Shown here: piece by piece, positions 18,913-26,468 of the stretch | Layout: every line of letters begins with the position of its first letter | Numbering within the stretch: position 1 is the first letter of the stretch | Virus record (IMG/VR): IMGVR_UViG_3300048113_000292 | Span: 1-28,887 of that record | Strand: one strand, 5' to 3' | DNA length: 28,887 nt | Source: a virus | Made by a program: the position numbers and the translations under genes | The notes under the pieces: generated by a model | What the model saw: only the letters and a program-made list of their open reading frames with translations | Told to the model about the DNA's origin: nothing | Databases searched by the model: none

Positions 18913-20900
18913 TAGAGGTCTATATAGGCTCAGGGAAGCTAGACACATTCAAAGACGAAGATGTCAACATCAACTTGAACCTTCAAAATGTGAGGGACAT
19001 AAGCAAGTTGTTTACTGACTACACTCAGAATTTCCAAGTACCCGCTTCTAAAGCCAACAACGCGGTGTTCAAACATTATTATAATGCAGATGTGTCAGGA
19101 GGCTTCTCAGCCTCCTTTAGACAGGACGCTACCTTGTTTGTGAACAAAGAGGTGTTTAGAGAAGGGAGCATTGAATTGCTTTCTGTTGAAATGAAAAACA
19201 ACAAGCCTTCAGCATACGAAATAGTGTTTTATTCGGCAGGGGTTAATCTCAAGGATCTGTTTGGTGAAGATGAATTGATTGATTTAGATCTGTCAGCGTA
19301 TGATCACGCATATGATGGAGCGGTGATCAGAGGAGCGATGGAGGGAACCACCCCTCTTCATTCAGGTAATGTTATCTACCCGTTAATATCTCCCGTCAAA
19401 GATTGGCATTATGATTCCTCACCTTCGGATCACAATGAAAACGATATTGCTTATCACAGTCAGAACGATGATCACGGGATCAATTACTATCAGTTGAAAC
19501 CTGCTATCAGGATCAGCAAGTTGATTGATGCCGTTGAGAGCAAATACGGAATAACCTTCACATCTACCTTCTTTACTGATTCTAAGTTTACGGATCTATT
19601 CCTGTGGGGACACAGAAGAGAGGGGTATATGTTCAAAGATCAGGCTAATGGATTTACGGCTCAGAAGATAAACTTCACCTCAGCAACAGGGTTGTTTGAC
19701 GCTGCAACAGATCTCTATACAAATAACACTTTTATAACATCACTGATCTGGAAGTATAGCATCACATCAACAAACGACTATCAAGTGCATTGGTATGTTA
19801 ACGGTCAGTATGTGATGAGCAGACAACATTCAGGGAGTGTTACCAATCAGGAGGTCTATTTAAATGCTTGGCTCAAGGGAGGTGACGAGGTTCAGATGAG
19901 GTTCTCACCGCCTATAGATTGGGGAGGAGAGACCATAACTATTACAGGAAGCAGCATATCAGGAAGACCTTCAGAGAATGCAGCCGATGTGTTCACGGCA
20001 ACAACAAGCACCTCTCAATCGTTTACGACTGATGTTGTGATGAGCGATCAGATGCCAGAGCAGAAGATTTATGACTTTATTCTAGGTCTAGTGAAGATGT
20101 TCAATCTAGTGATTGAGCCAACAAGCAGAACAAAGTTTAATGTAGAGCCTTTGGATGATTGGTATGCTACGGGAAGCAACTATGATATTACGGATTATGT
20201 GGATGTGTCTTCGCAGAAGATAACAAAACCAGAATTGAACAGAAGGATATCATTCAAGTATCAAGAGTCGGGATCTTACATTGAGGAGGCTTACAGAAAC
20301 ACGAATGGCGGTATTGGATACGGTGATTTGAGGGCTGACTTTTTGTTTGATGGAGGAGAGTTGACTGCTGAATCAACATTTGAATTAATGAAGTATGTCA
20401 AGTTAGATGACCTCAGCAACGGCATTACTAACTTTTTGGTGGGTAAAAGCATTGACAAGGAGGGTGATGCGTACATAGGATCTCCTGTGATCTTCTATTC
20501 GCCTTCAACTTTGAACATTACGAGCTACCCTGTTGGATTTTTAGATGAAACAGGATCAACCACAACCGCATCAAACCAAGTGTATCTATGTGGAAATACA
20601 AACAACAGAGTTGCAGCAAGTGTAACGCAGATGCTAACCTATGGACTTGAAGTTGATCCCTTTCATGAACAAAGTTTCGTGCAGACCTTATACAATCAAT
20701 TCTGGGAAGATTATATCACAGATCTCTACTCTTCTCAAAGGAGGGTGTATTCAATGAAAGCGGTACTGCCTTTTCAGATCGCTGCTCAGTTGAAGATGAA
20801 CGACAAGTTGGACATCTCAGGCAGGAGATATGTGATCAACGAGATCAAGATGAACCTCAGAACGGAGGAGGCTACTTTGGAACTTCTAAACGATGTGTGA
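18909..20900 (+). CDS. Large tail tip/baseplate protein
   Basis: 663 aa. The N-terminus VYIGSGKLDTFKDEDVNIN and the FTDYTQNFQVPASKANN segment (about 36-52) are, from memory, typical of long tail proteins in phages of Bacteroidota. The middle contains Thr/Ser-rich beta regions (TITGSSISGRPSEN), and a C-terminal region QIAAQLKMNDKLDISGRRYV resembles the hub-like end of tail-tip proteins. Position before the tape measure is inverted relative to lambda. It is probably part of the tail tip and host contact, but receptor binding is not demonstrated. Confidence 0.65.
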   Translation: MIEVYIGSGKLDTFKDEDVNINLNLQNVRDISKLFTDYTQNFQVPASKANNAVFKHYYNADVSGGFSASFRQDATLFVNKEVFREGSIELLSVEMKNNKPSAYEIVFYSAGVNLKDLFGEDELIDLDLSAYDHAYDGAVIRGAMEGTTPLHSGNVIYPLISPVKDWHYDSSPSDHNENDIAYHSQNDDHGINYYQLKPAIRISKLIDAVESKYGITFTSTFFTDSKFTDLFLWGHRREGYMFKDQANGFTAQKINFTSATGLFDAATDLYTNNTFITSLIWKYSITSTNDYQVHWYVNGQYVMSRQHSGSVTNQEVYLNAWLKGGDEVQMRFSPPIDWGGETITITGSSISGRPSENAADVFTATTSTSQSFTTDVVMSDQMPEQKIYDFILGLVKMFNLVIEPTSRTKFNVEPLDDWYATGSNYDITDYVDVSSQKITKPELNRRISFKYQESGSYIEEAYRNTNGGIGYGDLRADFLFDGGELTAESTFELMKYVKLDDLSNGITNFLVGKSIDKEGDAYIGSPVIFYSPSTLNITSYPVGFLDETGSTTTASNQVYLCGNTNNRVAASVTQMLTYGLEVDPFHEQSFVQTLYNQFWEDYITDLYSSQRRVYSMKAVLPFQIAAQLKMNDKLDISGRRYVINEIKMNLRTEEATLELLNDV

Positions 20901-21040
20901 TGGACTTGGGTTTTATAATTGAGCAACTTCAGAAAACAGATGCTATCAATCAGGATATGAGGATAGCAAAAGGAGAGTGGAAGATCATCACTAAATGGAG
21001 TGAAGCTAAAGAACAAATTAGATGGTTAAGAAAGAAATAG
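20900..21040 (+). CDS. 46-aa hypothetical protein
   Basis: ATG at 20900 shares its A with the previous TGA; TAG at 21038-21040 lies 19 nt inside the tape-measure gene. It begins MDLGFIIEQLQKTDAINQDM and is helical, ending with a basic tail (QIRWLRKK). It sits in the tail operon and may be a minor chaperone, but nothing identifies it. Confidence 0.5.
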   Translation: MDLGFIIEQLQKTDAINQDMRIAKGEWKIITKWSEAKEQIRWLRKK

Positions 21041-22818
21041 AGATCAATGTAAATTCTAAAGGTGCCAAGAAGGGCATTGATGATGTTAGTGATAGCATTG
21101 ATGGTGTTTCAGAGGCAACAAGTGGGCTAACAGGATCTCTAGACAAGATGACAGGCGGCGCTATCTCTGGATTCAAAGGCGTGGTGTCAGGAGCGAAGAA
21201 AGGTATAATGGCAATGAAGTCTCTGAAGGTTGCTATTGCGGCAACAGGGATTGGTGCTATTGTCATTGCGGTAGTAGCCTTAGGAAAGGCATTCACTTCA
21301 AGTGAAGAAGGGCAAAACAAGTTTGCTAAGATCATGGGAGTGATCGGATCTATAACAGGAAACTTAATTGATGTTCTCGCTGACTTAGGAAATAAGTTGA
21401 TATCAGTATTTGAGAATCCTAAACAAGCCCTTACAGATTTTGGGAATCTTATAAAGGAGAACATCCAAAACAGATTAGAGGGAATGCTGGAATTTATCCC
21501 TGCGGTGGGTAAGGCTATAAGCCTTGCTTTTAAAGGGAAATTTAAAGAGGCGGGAAAAGTAGCTGCGGATGCAGCAGGAAAGGTTGCATTAGGCGTAGAG
21601 AATGTTACGGATAAGATCGTAGATGCTACTAATAAAACAGGAGAGTTTATTGCTGAACTTCAGAGAGAGGCGGTCATAGCGGGTCGGATCGCTGATATGA
21701 GAGCCAATGCGGATAAGAAAGAAAGAGCGTTAATAGTTGAAAGAGCAGAAGCAGACCGCACAAGAGCGGAGTTGCTTGAGAAGGCGGTCAACAAGGAGAT
21801 GTTTAGCACTCAAGAAAGAATAGCGTTTTTAGAGGAGGCAGGTAAGCTAGAAGCAGACATCACGGCTAAAGAGATTGAGGCAGCAAGACTCCGATACGAT
21901 GCTAAGGTTGCTGAGAATGCTTTAGCGGGAAGTACTAAAGAGGATCTTGATCAGGAAGCCGAACTCAAAGCAAGGTTGATTCAGTTAGAAACCGCTAAAT
22001 TAACGAAGCAAAAAGAGGTCACAGGTCAAGTGATTGCTCTTAAGAATGAGGAGTTAGCTGCTGAAAAAGCAGCCCAAGCTGAAACAGATGCGGCAAATGC
22101 TGAGGTAGAGGCTGCGAGATTAGAAGCGATCAAGGCAGAGCAAGACGCTAGAAGACAAATAACAGAGGCTACCATTGCTGCTCAGGATCTTGAATTGCTG
22201 AAAGCAAGAGAGAAGTACGAAGGGTTAATTGCTGAAGCTGAAAAATACGGTATTGACACCGCAGCACTCGTCACCGCTCAGGCAGAAGAGATCAACGCAA
22301 TCAACGCAAAGTACGATAAGGAAGATTCTGACAGAGTAAAACAAAAAGCAGCAGATGACAAAGCGGTTAAAGAAGCAAACCTTGCCGCAATAGCGGGTGC
22401 TTTGGGTTCGCTTTCAACTTTAGCGGGTAAGGAAGCAGCAACAGGAAAGGCTCTGAGCGCAGCCCAAGCGGTGATCAACACTTACACGGGTGCTACGAAG
22501 GCACTTGCTCAGGGAGGTATAGCAGGACCGATCGCAGCAGCAGGGGTGATTGCCTCTGGTATCGCTTCTATAAGACAGATATACGCTACACCTTTACCCA
22601 CGCCTGAGGGCGGTCAAGCCTCTTCAGGCTCGTCACCTCAAATATCATCAACATCAATTACGCCTAGATTATCGTTTGACACTCAGGTGTCAGATCTAGG
22701 TAATCAGATCTCAAGGTCATTAGACAGATCACCAATGAGAGCGTATGTGGTAAGTCAGGATGTTCAGACTGCTGAGAAAATGAACAGAAAAATTAAACAA
22801 ACGGCAACAATAGGATAG
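21022..22818 (+). CDS. Tape measure protein
   Basis: 598 aa. N-terminal INVNSKGAKKGIDDVSDSID and GATK-type repeats; hydrophobic segments at about 58-90 (IMAMKSLKVAIAATGIG, then AIVIAVVALG) and again near 470-505; a long Ala/Glu/Lys-rich coiled coil from about 200 to 440 (for example EELAAEKAAQAETDAANAEV). This is the architecture of siphovirus tape measures, whose length sets tail length. At ~0.15 nm per residue it predicts a tail near 90 nm, an estimate only. It starts inside the preceding small gene. The chaperone gene lies far upstream (15160) instead of adjacent. Confidence 0.85.
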   Translation: MVKKEIEINVNSKGAKKGIDDVSDSIDGVSEATSGLTGSLDKMTGGAISGFKGVVSGAKKGIMAMKSLKVAIAATGIGAIVIAVVALGKAFTSSEEGQNKFAKIMGVIGSITGNLIDVLADLGNKLISVFENPKQALTDFGNLIKENIQNRLEGMLEFIPAVGKAISLAFKGKFKEAGKVAADAAGKVALGVENVTDKIVDATNKTGEFIAELQREAVIAGRIADMRANADKKERALIVERAEADRTRAELLEKAVNKEMFSTQERIAFLEEAGKLEADITAKEIEAARLRYDAKVAENALAGSTKEDLDQEAELKARLIQLETAKLTKQKEVTGQVIALKNEELAAEKAAQAETDAANAEVEAARLEAIKAEQDARRQITEATIAAQDLELLKAREKYEGLIAEAEKYGIDTAALVTAQAEEINAINAKYDKEDSDRVKQKAADDKAVKEANLAAIAGALGSLSTLAGKEAATGKALSAAQAVINTYTGATKALAQGGIAGPIAAAGVIASGIASIRQIYATPLPTPEGGQASSGSSPQISSTSITPRLSFDTQVSDLGNQISRSLDRSPMRAYVVSQDVQTAEKMNRKIKQTATIG

Positions 22819-22819
22819 T

Positions 22820-23776
22820 ATGAAGTTTTTTGAATTAGTGTTAGATGAGGATAAGCTGCTGCACGGGATTGACGCGATTAGCATAGTGGAACACCCTGCG
22901 ATAGAGGAGGATTTCATCACGATGAGCAAGGATCATAAATTTGAGTTTAAAGAGATTGATCAGGACAAGAAGATCCTTATGGGTGCTGCTATGATTCCTG
23001 AGAAGCCTATATACCGAAGAGAAGGAGAAGAAGAGTATTATGTGTTCTTCACCAAGGACACTATCAGGAGGGCTTCTGAGTTGTATCTTATGAACGGTAA
23101 GCAGGGCAATGCTACTTTAGAGCATCAAGAGAAGATTCAAGGGTTATCTTTAGTTGAAAGTTGGATCATAGAAGATCCCGAAAAGGACAAGAGCAGGGCA
23201 TACGGCTTAGAGTACCCTGTGGGCACTTGGATGGTTTCAATGAAAGTAAACAACGAAGACATTTGGGAGGAGTATGTCAAAAGCGGAAAGGTCAAAGGAT
23301 TTAGCATTGAGGGATGGTTCCTTCAAAGGGAGTCCGCTATTGAAATCAATACAGAACTATCAAGAATTGAACAAGAAGAAGGAGAGCATTTGCTTTCGCT
23401 TTATTTATTGGGAATAACAAAAGGTCTGGTAAGGAATGATAAGAGATACAAATCAGGTAAGAAGTTGGATCTTGAGTCATACAGAGACTATCCTGATTCA
23501 GCATCTAACAACGCAAAGAAAGGGATCTCACTCAATGAGAAGCAAGGGAACAAGTGCGCTACTCAAGTGGGTAAAATCAGGGCGCAACAGTTGGCAGACA
23601 AGAAGCCCGTATCATTAGCCACAATCAAGAGAATGCATTCTTACTTAAGCAGGGCACAGGAGTATTACGATGAGGGTGACACCGCTTCTTGCGGCTACAT
23701 AAGCTATATGCTTTGGGGCGGTTTGTCCGCCAAGAGATGGGCAGAAGGTAAATTAAAGGAATTGGGTGAATTATGA
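22820..23776 (+). CDS. XkdF-like capsid maturation protease with C-terminal accessory domain
   Basis: 318 aa. The protease half shows LMGAAMIPEKPIYRR, FFTKDTIRRASELYL, ATLEHQ (H102), VESWIIEDPEKDKS, PVGTWMVSMKV and KGFSIEGWF (S162), the His/Ser layout of XkdF-type prohead proteases that cleave scaffold during maturation. From about residue 222 a separate domain (DYPDSASNNAKKGISLNEK, then RAQQLADKKPVSLATIKRM, ending YMLWGGLSAKRWAEGKL) follows. Its GG-(x)n-W ending is shared with accessory domains on other phage capsid-region proteins. It begins one base after the tape-measure stop. Scaffold and capsid genes follow. Confidence 0.75.
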   Translation: MKFFELVLDEDKLLHGIDAISIVEHPAIEEDFITMSKDHKFEFKEIDQDKKILMGAAMIPEKPIYRREGEEEYYVFFTKDTIRRASELYLMNGKQGNATLEHQEKIQGLSLVESWIIEDPEKDKSRAYGLEYPVGTWMVSMKVNNEDIWEEYVKSGKVKGFSIEGWFLQRESAIEINTELSRIEQEEGEHLLSLYLLGITKGLVRNDKRYKSGKKLDLESYRDYPDSASNNAKKGISLNEKQGNKCATQVGKIRAQQLADKKPVSLATIKRMHSYLSRAQEYYDEGDTASCGYISYMLWGGLSAKRWAEGKLKELGEL

Positions 23777-23828
23777 AAATGACCCAAAATGAAGATAAAT
23801 CGTTGTTTAATTAGAAAAGTTCAAAAAA

Positions 23829-24440
23829 ATGAATCTACAAGAAGTGTTCAAAAAGATTGAAATGGCTCTCACTCCTTCTCAGGAAGAGGTTGCTCAAGTT
23901 CAAGAAGAAGTGAAAGTTGAGATGGCTACAATGAAACTCGCAGGAGGCGTTGTAGTAGAAGCAGAAGCGTTTGAAGCAGGTGAGAATGTATTCTTAGTTG
24001 GTGAAGACGATGAGAAGGTTGCTGCTCCCGTAGGAGAGCATGAGTTAGAAGATGGCAAGATTTTAGTGATCCAAGAAGAAGGTGTTATTGCTGAGATCCG
24101 TGAAGCTATATCTGAAGAAGTTTCAGAAGAGGTAGTTGAGGAAGCCGCACAGGAAGATATGGCAGAAGAGGAAATGTCTTATGTGACCAAAGAAGAGTTT
24201 GGTGCTGCTATTGACGAGATCAAAGAAATGATCGCAGGTATGATGCCTCAAGAAGAGGTTGAAATGAACACAGAGGCAACTGAAGAGGTTGCTGAAGAGA
24301 AAGTGGAGATGAGCGCTGACGAAGCACCTGCTGCTAAGAAAGTCGCTGCTGCTCCTGTTGAGAAGAAGCCAGAGATGCATAAGTTCGCCAACAAGGGCAG
24401 ACAAGACGCTTTGGCTCGTGTAATGAGTAAATTATCCTAA
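23829..24440 (+). CDS. Glu-rich capsid scaffold-like protein
   Basis: 203 aa, strongly acidic and Val/Ala-rich (EVSEEVVEEAAQEDMAEEEM). A short beta segment (VGEHELEDGKILVIQEEGV) is followed by a predicted coiled coil, and the end is basic (KFANKGRQDALARVMSKL). Composition and position between protease and major capsid protein are typical of scaffold proteins that are removed by the protease. The C-terminal basic helix would bind the capsid subunit. A 52-nt gap upstream may hold a promoter for the capsid genes. Confidence 0.7.
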   Translation: MNLQEVFKKIEMALTPSQEEVAQVQEEVKVEMATMKLAGGVVVEAEAFEAGENVFLVGEDDEKVAAPVGEHELEDGKILVIQEEGVIAEIREAISEEVSEEVVEEAAQEDMAEEEMSYVTKEEFGAAIDEIKEMIAGMMPQEEVEMNTEATEEVAEEKVEMSADEAPAAKKVAAAPVEKKPEMHKFANKGRQDALARVMSKLS

Positions 24441-24458
24441 TTTAAATAAAGAAGAAAA

Positions 24459-25385
24459 ATGGCTACAACCACTTCAATCACTACCACTTATGCTGGTGAA
24501 TTTGCAGGGAAATATATTTCTGCTGCATTATTGAGTGCCGACACTATTGAAGGTGGCGGTATTACTATCAAACCGAATGTGAAGTTCAAAGAGGTTATGA
24601 AGACCTTGAGCACAGATGCTATCGTAAAAGATGCAACTTGTGATTTCTCTGACACTTCAACTATCACATTGGCTGAGAAGATCCTACAACCTGAAGAGTT
24701 CCAAGTGAACCTTGAGTTGTGTAAGAAAGACTTTCATAGCGATTGGGAAGCAATCTCAATGGGTTACTCTGCGTTTGACGAGTTACCAAGCAACTTCGCT
24801 GACTTCTTAATCGGTCATGTTGCTGCTAAGGTTGCTCAGAAAACAGAGCAAACTATCTGGACAGGTGCAACTGCTACCGCAGGTGAGTTCAACGGGTTTG
24901 GCGCTTTGTTAGCTGCTGACACTGATGTAGTAGATGTTACAGGTACTGCGGTTACTGCTGCTAATGTTATTACTGAGATGGGCAAGGTAGTTGATGCTAT
25001 CCCAACTTCAGTATACGGAAAGGAAGACCTTTACATTTATGTTTCTAGCAATGTTGCTCGTGCTTATGTTCGCGCTCTTGGTGGATTCGGTGCTTCAGGT
25101 CTAGGTGCTAATGGTGTTCGCAACGAGGGAACAACTTGGTTCAACAATCAAGATCTAGCCTTTGACGGTGTGAAGATCTTTGTTGCTTCAGGTATGGCTG
25201 ATGACACTATGGTCGCTGCTCAGAAATCAAACTTGTTCTTTGGAACAGGCTTGTTAGCTGATCAGAACGAGGTGAAATTGCTTGACATGGCGGATCTTGA
25301 CGGATCACAAAATGTTCGTGTGGTTATGCGTTACACGGCAGGTGTTCAGATCGGTATAGGTGCTGACATCGTTTACTACGCATAA
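24459..25385 (+). CDS. Major capsid protein (HK97-fold)
   Basis: 308 aa. The length, the Ala/Thr/Gly-rich composition, the N-terminal extended region (TSITTTYAGEFAGKYISAAL) and the C-terminal strands (VRVVMRYTAGVQIGIGADIV) fit an HK97-fold capsid subunit. It lies after protease and scaffold and before a strong terminator, consistent with very high expression. GATC density is lower here than in early genes, which may reflect codon choice for high expression. The spine helix appears near DFLIGHVAAKVAQKTEQTIW. Confidence 0.85.
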   Translation: MATTTSITTTYAGEFAGKYISAALLSADTIEGGGITIKPNVKFKEVMKTLSTDAIVKDATCDFSDTSTITLAEKILQPEEFQVNLELCKKDFHSDWEAISMGYSAFDELPSNFADFLIGHVAAKVAQKTEQTIWTGATATAGEFNGFGALLAADTDVVDVTGTAVTAANVITEMGKVVDAIPTSVYGKEDLYIYVSSNVARAYVRALGGFGASGLGANGVRNEGTTWFNNQDLAFDGVKIFVASGMADDTMVAAQKSNLFFGTGLLADQNEVKLLDMADLDGSQNVRVVMRYTAGVQIGIGADIVYYA

Positions 25386-25408
25386 TAAGTAGATTGATTA
25401 ATTTAAAG

Positions 25409-25443
25409 GGGCAGGTAGGCTAGTGCTTGTCTGCCCTTTTTTT
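25409..25443 (+). terminator. Strong intrinsic terminator after the major capsid gene
   Basis: A 12-bp stem (25409-25420 with 25425-25436, including GGGCAG/CTGCCC and four G-U pairs) closes a TAGT tetraloop and leads into seven T residues (25437-25443). It would limit read-through from capsid into the next gene, which starts at 25458. Confidence 0.85.
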
Positions 25444-25457
25444 ATACTTTATAGAAT

Positions 25458-25982
25458 ATGGCTTGTGTATTAACAAAAGGAAGAAACGAACCCTGTAAGG
25501 ATGTTGTAGGTGGTATCACCGCAGTATACTTTGCAGACTTCGGTACATTAGGTGATCCTACCTATGACACTACCGATACGGATGTGATTGATTCATTCGG
25601 AGGCACTCCAACTTGGTTTAAGTTTGAGGTGAAAGGGAACTCTAGCTTTGAGCAGACAATAACATCGTCTCGTGAGAACGGCACTACATTCTTTGATCAG
25701 GTGTTGAACCTGACATTCAAGAAGATGAGTAAGCAGACTCACAACGAGTTGAAACTCATCTCTTACGCCCGTCCTCATGTGATTGTAGAGGATAACAACG
25801 GCAACAAATTCCTTATGGGATTAGATTACGGTGCTGAGGTTAACGGTGGTACAATCGTAACGGGAGCAGCAATGGGGGATCTATCAGGATACACCTTGAC
25901 TCTTAACGGTCAAGAGAAAGTTCCTGCTAACTTCGTAGATGCTACGATTACTGCTGATGCTTCATTGATCAACGATCTATAA
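25458..25982 (+). CDS. Probable major tail tube protein
   Basis: 174 aa, beginning MACVLTKGRNEPCKDVVGG, an N-terminus I associate with an abundant structural protein of Bacteroidota phages. It is beta-rich with acidic loops (FADFGTLGDPTYDTTDTDVI, FKFEVKGNSSFEQTITSSRE), of the right length for a tube protein, and isolated by terminators on both sides like the capsid gene. A capsid decoration or other head protein is the alternative because it directly follows the major capsid gene. Confidence 0.55.
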   Translation: MACVLTKGRNEPCKDVVGGITAVYFADFGTLGDPTYDTTDTDVIDSFGGTPTWFKFEVKGNSSFEQTITSSRENGTTFFDQVLNLTFKKMSKQTHNELKLISYARPHVIVEDNNGNKFLMGLDYGAEVNGGTIVTGAAMGDLSGYTLTLNGQEKVPANFVDATITADASLINDL

Positions 25983-26006
25983 CACAAGATCGTTATAGAA
26001 TCAAAA

Positions 26007-26038
26007 AAGCCCTTCCGTTATGGAGGGGCTTCTTTTTT
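26007..26038. terminator. Bidirectional-capable intrinsic terminator
   Basis: Stem AAGCCCTTCC (26007-26016) pairs with GGAGGGGCTT (26022-26031), 10 bp with one G-U pair and a 5-nt loop, followed by C and six T residues (26033-26038). A run of A residues precedes it (26003-26008), so it could also stop transcription from the other strand. It ends the tube-protein transcript. Confidence 0.85.
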
Positions 26039-26061
26039 GGTAGCAATGCTACCTGAGAGAG

Positions 26062-26115
26062 ATGAACTATGCAAATGTAACCATTATATTCCTTTTGGGT
26101 TTTATAATTAGATGA
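26062..26115 (+). CDS. 17-aa hydrophobic leader-like reading frame
   Basis: The ATG follows the leader CTGAGAGAG and the TGA overlaps the next start as ATGA. The peptide is mostly hydrophobic (ANVTIIFLLGFII). It may act only in translational coupling. Too short to be confident. Confidence 0.25.
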   Translation: MNYANVTIIFLLGFIIR

Positions 26116-26468
26116 TTATTACAGAAGAAAACACAACTCCGCAGATCAAGATGTATCTTAGAGACTTTGCAACAGAGTCTTTTGAGATGGAAATCATATC
26201 TGAGGACCAAAGAACCGAAAAGGTTGATCAAGCAATATCTGGAACATACGATGATTTCAGAAAGGTCCTGACCTTCTCTTATGACATTTCAGCTTTGTCT
26301 TCAGAGGCTTTTTATGTGATCAAGATTTGGGAAGCGAATAAGGTGAAACTGCTTTCTCAGGATCGCATGTATATTATTCCTTCAGGATCCGATGTTGCTA
26401 CTTATCAACCTAAATTAGCGGTAACTGAAAAAACCATGAATAACGAATTCAAGATATATGGAGAATAG
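26112..26468 (+). CDS. 118-aa structural-region hypothetical protein
   Basis: Acidic, beta-rich (TPQIKMYLRDFATESFEMEI; FYVIKIWEANKVKLLSQDRM), with no membrane segment or catalytic motif. It starts at the ATG overlapping the mini-frame stop and ends with an 11-nt overlap on the portal gene. Its place between tail tube protein and portal suggests a minor virion or assembly protein. Small beta proteins just before portals in related phages are also uncharacterised. Confidence 0.6.
   Translation: MIITEENTTPQIKMYLRDFATESFEMEIISEDQRTEKVDQAISGTYDDFRKVLTFSYDISALSSEAFYVIKIWEANKVKLLSQDRMYIIPSGSDVATYQPKLAVTEKTMNNEFKIYGE

Noticed and set aside
19448-19460. DnaA-box-like TTATCACAG
   Set aside because: Two mismatches to the consensus, single copy, and inside a tail gene, so it does not support an origin there.
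20905-26110. 15-mer TTGGGTTTTATAATT occurring near 20908 and 26096
   Set aside because: One copy is within a coding start and the other within the mini-frame at 26062. In an AT-rich 29-kb genome one such pair is expected by chance.
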